Shown piece by piece: positions 41,371 through 47,727 of a stretch of DNA of 47,727 nucleotides. Below the pieces are notes generated by a model. The model had not been told where the DNA came from, did no database searches, and saw only the letters and a program-made list of their open reading frames with translations. Origin of the DNA: Nitrospiraceae bacterium (GTDB taxonomy: Bacteria; Nitrospirota; Thermodesulfovibrionia; UBA6902); the NCBI GenBank assembly GCA_003599275.1, contig QZJG01000017.1:1-47727 (forward strand), given 5' to 3'. Numbering within the stretch: the first letter of the stretch is position 1; each line of letters starts with the position of its first letter. Position numbers and translations under genes: made by a program.

Positions 41371-42534
41371 TTACGAACCGGTCCCGTTTTTAAACCGGCC
41401 GACCTGTTTTTTCAAGTCTCCAACCATACCGGGAAATTCAGACATGGCCTGTTTTAATTCATTTGCGTCTCTAAGTATTCCCTCAAAACGGCTGTTCATG
41501 TCTTCTATAATATCGGTTTTCAATTCCGCACTGCCGTCGACAATCCTGTTTATGTCCCTTGCAGCCTCCGTTGCCCTGGCAGTAGTAGAGATAATGGAAT
41601 CGAAGCACTGAGTAATTGCATTCATAAGTTTTAAGGTCTTGTCGACTTCTTCTTTGCTCTTTCCGACTTTTTCCACCGATTTCTGCGATTCGGCTTGTAT
41701 CAGCTTGATCTTCTGCGTAATCTCTTCAGTCGATTTTGCAGTTTTGTCCGCCAGCTTCTTTACTTCACCAGCTACAACGGCAAAGCCCCTGCCCTGCTCT
41801 CCGGCCCTCGCCGCTTCTATCGCGGCATTCAGCGCAAGAAGGTTTGTCTGGCTGGCAATGTCGGTAATTACCGATATTATCTCTTCAATCTCTTCCGATC
41901 TGCTGCCGAGGGTATTAATCGTTTCGGAGGCATCGTTGACCACAACGGAAATACGTTCCAGTGAGTTCATCGTATAATTGTTTGTGTCTTTTCCATATGC
42001 TGAAAGTTCCGAGATTTCCTCTATTATCCCGGAAATGCCCGTCGCACTATTCGACATGTCGGTCACTATCTGAGACATTACCGATATTGAATTTGTCATC
42101 TCCCTGGTCTCGCGTATTGTTGCATCCGTATTTGTGACAAGTCCATTGGAAACAGAAGAGAGCTGCTCTGTCATCGATGAAAAACCGATAACGCTTTTCT
42201 TTATGTTGGCAACCATGTCCTTTAACCCGTCCCTCAATTCGTAAAGGGCATGGCCCATTTCGTCCACTTCCTTTTTGTTACGTGCGTCTGCGTTTATGTC
42301 ATTCAGGTCCCCTTTGGCAATTTGATAAAGGGCCTGTACAACGGTATCTGAAGGCTGCGTCATTCCTGATAAAAGGCGATAGGAAACGAATAAGAGGAAT
42401 GCCACAGTCAGTATTCCCCCCGCCATATATCCAAGACTTAATGCATAAGACCCCTTTGAAATTCCCTGTCCGACGATAATGCCGGTGACCGACGCAATTA
42501 CTATAAGGCATAAGAAAATATGTTTTTTCTTCAT
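41371..42534 (-). CDS. Methyl-accepting chemotaxis protein without a periplasmic sensor
   Basis: A 387-residue chemoreceptor: two adjacent membrane segments (about 5-23 and 33-52) joined by a short loop, so there is no periplasmic ligand domain. A HAMP-like stretch (about 60-115; [38 protein letters not shown]) precedes the signalling coiled coil. The conserved hairpin tip is [20 protein letters not shown] then [24 protein letters not shown]. Input must come through the membrane, HAMP or an intracellular partner. No C-terminal pentapeptide for CheR tethering is seen. The adjacent che genes are not in the window. Confidence 0.92.
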   Translation of the reverse strand: MKKKHIFLCLIVIASVTGIIVGQGISKGSYALSLGYMAGGILTVAFLLFVSYRLLSGMTQPSDTVVQALYQIAKGDLNDINADARNKKEVDEMGHALYELRDGLKDMVANIKKSVIGFSSMTEQLSSVSNGLVTNTDATIRETREMTNSISVMSQIVTDMSNSATGISGIIEEISELSAYGKDTNNYTMNSLERISVVVNDASETINTLGSRSEEIEEIISVITDIASQTNLLALNAAIEAARAGEQGRGFAVVAGEVKKLADKTAKSTEEITQKIKLIQAESQKSVEKVGKSKEEVDKTLKLMNAITQCFDSIISTTARATEAARDINRIVDGSAELKTDIIEDMNSRFEGILRDANELKQAMSEFPGMVGDLKKQVGRFKNGTGS

Positions 42535-42721
42535 ATCATTTTCTCCCCATTCGAAGCAACCTCTCGATGTTCAGACCATGCCTTGATCCGCAGCCCGTTA
42601 CACTGTGGAAAATTTATTTTTTATATTTAATTCGGATAGTTGTTTCATAAACTTTAGCCGGATTATTCATCCTGAAGGGGAAGTTCATTTACCACGGAGA
42701 CCAAGGACGAAAAAATGGTAA

Positions 42722-45322
42722 TTAAGACTTAGCGTCGCCCAGCTTCTTCCTCATCTCGAATAACGTGTTGAGCGCCTCTATCGGAGTCATGCTCATAATA
42801 TCGAGACCGAGAAGCTCTTTTATTACCGGGTCGGCCTGTGTAGTGAAAAGGTCCAGTTGGCCGGTCTTTTTCAATTCCGGGGGTGAGGGCTCGGATGCGT
42901 ATGCAAGTTTGGGAGCGCCAAGCTCATTGAGCTCGGACTTCTCGAGATTGGACAATATTTCCCTGGCCCGCCTGACTGTCTCGTCGGGAAGTCCCGCAAG
43001 TCGTGCGACCTGGATCCCGTAACTCTTGTCAGCCGCGCCTTCTTCAATCCGTCTGAGGAAAATTATCTCGTCCCCCCACTCTTTCACAGCCACATTCAGG
43101 TTCCTGATCCCTTCAAGGATGAGAGAAAGTTCCGTGAGCTCATGATAGTGTGTAGCAAAAAGGGTCCTCGACTTCAATTCCTTTGCGATATACTCCACTA
43201 CAGCCCATGCGATGCTTATTCCGTCGAACGTGCTGGTGCCCCTGCCGACTTCATCCAGCAGTATAAGGCTTTTGTGTGTCGCGTTATTTAAAATATTTGC
43301 GGTCTCTATCATCTCCACCATAAACGTGCTCTGTCCTTTTGTTATCACATCGGAGGCGCCTATTCTCGTAAATATCCTGTCAACTACACCTATCTTCGCC
43401 TCTTTTGCAGGGACGAAACTCCCCATCTGCGCCATGAGCACAATAAGCGCTATCTGTCTCATGTACGTTGATTTCCCCGCCATATTGGGGCCGGTGATCA
43501 CCGATATGTTGTTCGGACCGGAATCCATCAGGACGTCATTGGGGACAAATTTTTCTCCGGCTGACAGGCGTTCGATCACGGGATGCCTGCCCTCTGTAAT
43601 GCGGATTACGTCTCCGTCATCAACAAGCGGACGCTCGTAGTTGTACTTTTTCGCGATATAAGCAAGACTGTGCAGCGAGTCAAGCTCCGCAACTGCAGCC
43701 GAAGTCCTTTGCAGCTTTTCGGTTTCGGCGGCGATTGTATTTCTTACTGTTATAAAAACATCGTATTCGAGGTCCTTGAGCCTTTCTTCGGCGCCCAGCA
43801 CCTTTGCCTCATACTCCTTCAGTTCAGGAGTTATGAACCTTTCGCCGTTAGCAAGGGTCTGTTTCCTGATATAGTCATCAGGGACCTGCTGGATATTTGC
43901 CTTTGTTATCTCGATGTAATAACCAAAGACCCTGTTAAAGCCGACCTTCAGCGAAGATATCCCCGTCCTTTCCTTTTCCCGAGCCTGGAGCGAGGCTATA
44001 AAATCCTTTCCGCTGCTGCTGATCTCACGAAGCTCGTCAATCCCCGGATCAAAACCCTTCCTTATCATACCGCCGTCCTTAAGCGTAAAAGGGGGATCAT
44101 CGGCTATGGCATTTTCGATGAGTGATTTTACGCTGTCAAGCGTATCGATATCTTTCTGCAGGGACCGGACGGTCTTATTATCATATTCATGAAGAAGCGC
44201 CTTCAGTTCGGGCAATATCCCGAGTGAATTTTTCAGCGACAGAAGGTCTCGCGCATTAGCGGTGCCGCTGCTGATGCGCGAAGAGAGGCGCTCGATATCA
44301 TATATGCCTTTCAGATGCGCCTGCATCTTTGAAAGCCTGCCTGCATCGCCCATCAACACGCTTATCGCGTCCTGCCTCTCCATTATCTCCAGGGTATCAA
44401 GCAGAGGGTTAAGCAGCCATGACCTCAGGAGCCTTCCCCCCATCGGAGTCAGTGTTTCATCGAGGACCCGGAGGAGACTGCCCTCAATTTCATCGCCCCT
44501 CATACTCCTGGTGACCTCCAGGTTCCTCAGCGTTGCGGCATCCAGAAGCATATGGGCTTCCCGTCTCAATACCTTTATCTTTTTAAAAGAAAAAGCGCCC
44601 TTCTGGGTCTCTTCGAGATAATTGAGAAGTGCCCCTGCCGCAGAAACCGCCACGATCATGCCTTCGCAGCCGTAACCGTCAAGAGACGTGACCCTGAAAT
44701 GCTTGATCAATTTCCTGTACGCCTCAATGTAATCAAAGTACCAGTCGTCATATCCTGTAAGATAATAGTCGTCCAGTTTGTCGATTATCGCGGAATTATT
44801 TCTGAAGCTGAAGGGATAAAGTATCTCTTTCGGCTGGAACCTGTTTATCTCGTCTTCGAGGCTGTTGCATGTTTCGTAGATCGTAAACTCACCTGTTGTG
44901 ATGTCCGCAACGGCAATGCCGTAAATGTTCTCCTTCTGAAAAAATCCGATTATATAGTTGTTCTCCTTCGGGTTGTCGGGGAGGAAGGTCCCCGGGGTGA
45001 CGACCCTGACCACCTCCCTTCTCACAATGCCCTTTGCTTCCCTCGGCTCTTCCACCTGCTCGCAGACGGCAACCTTGTGACCGCTCTTTACGAGTTTCGC
45101 GATGTAGGTCTCGGAGGTGAAATGAGGAATGCCGCACATGGGCACGGCGTCTTCTTTTCCCTTGTCGCGGGACGTAAGCGTTATCTGCAGTACCCTGGAG
45201 GCTACTACCGCGTCCTGTCCGAACATTTCATAGAAGTCCCCGAGCCGGAAAAAGACGATCGCGTCCGGATGATTGCGTTTGACATCATGATACTGCTTCA
45301 TTAAAGGGGTAAGCTCGGACAT
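42722..45322 (-). CDS. mutS: DNA mismatch repair protein MutS
   Basis: An 866-residue MutS1. The mismatch-binding motif is in FFRLGDFYEMFGQDA, where FYE is the Phe-x-Glu wedge. The connector, clamp and lever follow, then ATPase Walker A TGPNMAGKSTYMRQIAL, signature STFMVEMIETANIL, Walker B SLILLDEVGRGTSTFDG, and FATHYHELTEL. The frame opens at a TTG further upstream (45355), but ATG 45322 (MSELTPLMKQYHDVK) fits the family N-terminus; no strong Shine-Dalgarno is seen. It stands alone; mutL is not in the window. Confidence 0.97.
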   Translation of the reverse strand: MSELTPLMKQYHDVKRNHPDAIVFFRLGDFYEMFGQDAVVASRVLQITLTSRDKGKEDAVPMCGIPHFTSETYIAKLVKSGHKVAVCEQVEEPREAKGIVRREVVRVVTPGTFLPDNPKENNYIIGFFQKENIYGIAVADITTGEFTIYETCNSLEDEINRFQPKEILYPFSFRNNSAIIDKLDDYYLTGYDDWYFDYIEAYRKLIKHFRVTSLDGYGCEGMIVAVSAAGALLNYLEETQKGAFSFKKIKVLRREAHMLLDAATLRNLEVTRSMRGDEIEGSLLRVLDETLTPMGGRLLRSWLLNPLLDTLEIMERQDAISVLMGDAGRLSKMQAHLKGIYDIERLSSRISSGTANARDLLSLKNSLGILPELKALLHEYDNKTVRSLQKDIDTLDSVKSLIENAIADDPPFTLKDGGMIRKGFDPGIDELREISSSGKDFIASLQAREKERTGISSLKVGFNRVFGYYIEITKANIQQVPDDYIRKQTLANGERFITPELKEYEAKVLGAEERLKDLEYDVFITVRNTIAAETEKLQRTSAAVAELDSLHSLAYIAKKYNYERPLVDDGDVIRITEGRHPVIERLSAGEKFVPNDVLMDSGPNNISVITGPNMAGKSTYMRQIALIVLMAQMGSFVPAKEAKIGVVDRIFTRIGASDVITKGQSTFMVEMIETANILNNATHKSLILLDEVGRGTSTFDGISIAWAVVEYIAKELKSRTLFATHYHELTELSLILEGIRNLNVAVKEWGDEIIFLRRIEEGAADKSYGIQVARLAGLPDETVRRAREILSNLEKSELNELGAPKLAYASEPSPPELKKTGQLDLFTTQADPVIKELLGLDIMSMTPIEALNTLFEMRKKLGDAKS

Positions 45323-45445
45323 AAGGGAATTCAAAAACCAAAAATTAAATATCAACTTTAAGGGATTAAAAAACTATACCATAACGGGGAAATTATAGAA
45401 AAGGGGACATCGCAGTCACTTAAAAAAAATACTTCCTGAGAATGG

Positions 45446-45793
45446 TTATGAGGGGACATCCTGCAAAAACCTCTCTGAAGTCTTGCAGCCTTTCACAAAT
45501 TCCAGATAATTCTGCGGCGGCTTTATCAGCTCTACGCCAACGCCGCTTTTTTCCGAGCAGCCGAAAAACAGGTCGCTCACCGCCCTTTTGACTTTAACAG
45601 GCAACTTAAACGTCTGACCGTTGCCGAGGACCGCAACATCAAACACGGTCTCAGCAGGGAATTTTATTTTTGTACAGATAAACATTCCGCCTTCCGAGAG
45701 GTTGGCCACCGTTCCTGTGTAGATTAAATCGCCATAAAATAATCTTGCCTGAAGCCTTGCCGGCAATCTGTCATAAATTCTCTTTTCCACCAT
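45446..45793 (-). CDS. PilZ-domain protein
   Basis: A 115-residue protein made up of one PilZ domain. The c-di-GMP-binding motifs are present: R-x-x-x-R in YDRLPARLQARL (about residues 8-19) and N-x-S-x-x-G in VANLSEGGMFI (about 29-39), followed by a six-stranded barrel (VFDVAVLGNGQTFKLPVKVKRAV ... GVGVELIKPP). Probably a c-di-GMP receptor; the effector is unknown. It is divergent from mtgA. It could respond to the GGDEF/EAL enzyme at 19903, but nothing links them directly. Confidence 0.88.
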   Translation of the reverse strand: MVEKRIYDRLPARLQARLFYGDLIYTGTVANLSEGGMFICTKIKFPAETVFDVAVLGNGQTFKLPVKVKRAVSDLFFGCSEKSGVGVELIKPPQNYLEFVKGCKTSERFLQDVPS

Positions 45794-45909
45794 GCAAGAT
45801 TTTTATCATAATAATAAGGGAATGTCAATGCATGTTTGCCCTTCGGGTTGCCTTATTAACAGTGTTTGCCTTAAAATTTTGTGTTCGGGCAAAGTCCTTA
45901 AAAAAATAT

Positions 45910-46635
45910 ATGGCGCGTAAAAAGTCTCTCAAGAACATCCTGCTGAAAGCCGCCTTGTTCATCCTCACAGCACTTTTATGCTTTATCGGCTTCAACATCA
46001 TTTATCCGGATATCTCCAATCTTAAAAAGGACAATCCCCGGAAAACAGCCTTCATGGAATATCGCGAAAAGGAATGGCGGGAACAGGGAAGGAAGATAAT
46101 AACAAGAGAGTCATGGACTCCTCTCTCACGCATATCTCCGTATTTGATAAAGTCGGTCCTTATAGCCGAAGACGACAAATTCTATCGGCATGAAGGTTTT
46201 GACTTTGACGCAATGAAAAATGCCTTTGAGAAAGACATCAAGCAGAAAAAGTTCAAATACGGCGGGAGCACCATAAGCCAGCAGCTTGCGAAAAACCTTT
46301 ATCTGTCCCCGTCTAAAAATCCCTTGCGGAAATTTAAAGAGGCGATACTCACATGGAGAATAGAGAAGACACTCTCAAAAAAAAGAATACTTGAACTTTA
46401 TTTAAATTTCGCCGAGTGGGGTGAAGGGATATTCGGAATAGAAGCGGCTTCTTTTCACTACTACGGAAAGCCTGCGTCGGAGTTGGGTCCTGAAGAAGCC
46501 TCAAGGCTTGCCTCGGTGCTTCCAAATCCAAGAAAGTACAACCCCGTCGGCACATCAAGATACGTTGAGAAACGCTCACGATTAATCTACAACATAATGG
46601 TGCGAAGGGGCATCGTGGATGAAGAATTCAATTAG
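45910..46635 (+). CDS. mtgA: Monofunctional biosynthetic peptidoglycan transglycosylase
   Basis: A 241-residue glycosyltransferase-51 enzyme, the size of E. coli MtgA (242). One TM (about 9-30), then GT51 motifs: LIAEDDKFYRHEGFD with catalytic Glu (motif I), KYGGSTISQQLAKNLYLS (II), RKFKEAILTWRIEKTLSKKRILELYLNFAEWG (III-IV) and ASRLASVLPNPRKYNP (V). It polymerises lipid II. The frame runs upstream to 45745, but that part overlaps the divergent PilZ gene; ATG 45910 gives the normal length and leaves promoter space. ATG 45832 (AAGGG upstream) is a second choice. Confidence 0.9.
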   Translation: MARKKSLKNILLKAALFILTALLCFIGFNIIYPDISNLKKDNPRKTAFMEYREKEWREQGRKIITRESWTPLSRISPYLIKSVLIAEDDKFYRHEGFDFDAMKNAFEKDIKQKKFKYGGSTISQQLAKNLYLSPSKNPLRKFKEAILTWRIEKTLSKKRILELYLNFAEWGEGIFGIEAASFHYYGKPASELGPEEASRLASVLPNPRKYNPVGTSRYVEKRSRLIYNIMVRRGIVDEEFN

Positions 46636-46742
46636 GAATTACGCATTGCCTTATATATTTAACCTATCTAAGCCCTTACATCTTTGCTGCAGAAAGATGG
46701 GGAAAAGTCCAGCATGAAATTTTCTTCATACACAAGTCCTTC

Positions 46743-47727
46743 CTAATGCGAATGATGAGGAAAGTCATCATGACTATGATCACCAATAAAATGATGCTGT
46801 TCGCCTGATGTATGTACCGCGTCTATGTGAATTGTGACATTCGATAAATATCTCATTGAGTGCAAAAGCTGATGACGCGCTTCCATTGCGATGTCATGTC
46901 CCTTTTCAACAGTGAGATCGGGAGTAACCGCGACATTTACTTCCGCATGAAGCCTGTGGCCTATCCATCTCACGCGCACTTCTGTAACGTCCTGAACTCC
47001 CGGGGCATGGTTTACGGCATGTCTGATCTCGTCGATAATTTCCGGGTCAACACCGTCAAGCATTCTGGTGAAGACAGCCTTTCCTGATTCCCAAACAATG
47101 CGGAGGATAGCCGCGCTGATTAGAAAACCCACCACAGGATCGGCAATGGGATATCCAAGCCAGACTCCAACTGCGCCAACGAGCACTGCCAGACTGGTCA
47201 ATCCGTCAACACGGGCGTGATGACCGTCTGCAATCAAGGCGGCGCTTCCTATTTCTTTGCCAACCTTTATACGGAAGACCGCAACAGCTTCATTGCCGAT
47301 AAAGCCCACTAACGCGGCAACGGCTACCGCCCATAGATATACCACATTTTGCGGATGAAGCAGTCGGTCAATGGATTGATAACCGGCAACAACAGCACTG
47401 AACAGAATGGTCAGCACAACCGCGACACCGGCAAGGTCTTCAACGCGTCCGTACCCGTATGTAAACCGCTTTGATGGTTTCCTCCTTGCAAGCGTAAAAG
47501 CAAACCACAGTGGTATTGCAGTCGCCGCGTCCCCGATGTTATGAATTGTGTCCGCAAGAAGAGCGACACTGCCGGACAACATGAATATAACAACTTGAAA
47601 CAGAGCAGTTACAGAGAGTCCCACAAATGACCATTTGACAGCCCATATCCCCCGCTGAGTGGTAAAGATGGATGGATCAACAACTCCATGCACATGACCG
47701 TGCGCGTCATGTTCGTGGTCATGTGCA
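46743..47727 (-). CDS. Cation diffusion facilitator transporter, 5'-truncated at window edge
   Basis: Minus strand; the frame stays open to the end of the window and reads a His-rich N-terminus (AHDHEHDAHGHVHG) before the GTG at 47693, so the gene starts beyond base 47727. CDF features: six TM segments, the two H-x-x-x-D metal sites in ADTIHNIGDA (TM2) and DGHHARVDGLTS (TM5), and a C-terminal ferredoxin-like cytoplasmic domain (VDPEIIDEIRHAVNHAPGVQDVTEVRVRWIGHRLHAEVNV). The C-terminal tail is also His-rich (HSHDDFPHHSH). Likely Zn2+, Co2+ or related divalent metal/H+ antiporter; the metal cannot be named. The His-rich ends are typical of zinc/cobalt carriers. No regulator is visible. Confidence 0.93.
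   Translation of the reverse strand, partial: AHDHEHDAHGHVHGVVDPSIFTTQRGIWAVKWSFVGLSVTALFQVVIFMLSGSVALLADTIHNIGDAATAIPLWFAFTLARRKPSKRFTYGYGRVEDLAGVAVVLTILFSAVVAGYQSIDRLLHPQNVVYLWAVAVAALVGFIGNEAVAVFRIKVGKEIGSAALIADGHHARVDGLTSLAVLVGAVGVWLGYPIADPVVGFLISAAILRIVWESGKAVFTRMLDGVDPEIIDEIRHAVNHAPGVQDVTEVRVRWIGHRLHAEVNVAVTPDLTVEKGHDIAMEARHQLLHSMRYLSNVTIHIDAVHTSGEQHHFIGDHSHDDFPHHSH

Overview
The window reads as chromosomal DNA of a free-living, didermic bacterium with cytochrome-based respiration. Best guess is a member of the Nitrospirota (Thermodesulfovibrionia-like), with Desulfobacterota the main alternative. The reasons are a two-part type II secretion system (T2SS), c7-type multiheme cytochromes, a class II (B12-dependent) ribonucleotide reductase, a PEP-CTERM protein with a sigma-54 promoter, short dispersed palindromes, and a bacterial MtrA-like protein. 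No 16S gene is present, so this assignment is inference. There is no prophage, transposase, integrase or CRISPR array.

Layout. 1-1515: 3' part of an FG-GAP/VCBS repeat protein. 1730-6022 (+): envelope and isoprenoid operon uppS-cdsA-dxr-rseP-nudix. 6014-10584 (-): surface-modification group of methyltransferase, carbamoyltransferase, SxtJ-like membrane protein and SGNH hydrolase. 10635-13612 (+): MtrA-like corrinoid-type protein, then parA-parB. 13630-16108 (-): HsdR-N-like protein and aconitase. 16241-19716 (-): NarL-type response regulator and its large membrane kinase. 19903-22452 (+): c-heme-tagged GGDEF/EAL protein. 22454-28214 (-): T2SS operon gspC-D-E-F. 28399-30147 (-): nrdJ. 30243-35165 (+): a second secretin and two seven-repeat HAF proteins, one broken by a frameshift and one carrying a PEP-CTERM anchor. 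35187-38817 (-): second T2SS block gspK-L-M-C2. 39132-40705 (-): two tandem hexaheme cytochromes. 41120-41351 (+): tRNA-Leu and a truncated copy of it. 41371-46635: chemoreceptor, mutS, PilZ protein and mtgA. 46743-end (-): 5'-truncated cation diffusion facilitator.

How the genes fit together. The first operon supplies the lipid carrier, CDP-diacylglycerol, isoprenoid precursors and envelope-stress protease. The gsp blocks encode most of a T2SS, but pseudopilins G, H, I and J are not here. The HAF proteins are exported and probably surface-attached. Two-component, c-di-GMP, chemotaxis and PilZ genes point to a surface-associated, redox-responsive life. The most unusual points are a GspD with a subtilase-propeptide-like C-terminal domain, a bacterial MtrA homologue keeping the likely corrinoid-ligand His, a c-type heme motif on a c-di-GMP enzyme, a sigma-54 promoter with spaced upstream elements before the PEP-CTERM gene, a repeat inserted in frame into nrdJ, a half-tRNA duplication, and an apparent inversion separating the second secretin from gspK-L-M-C2.
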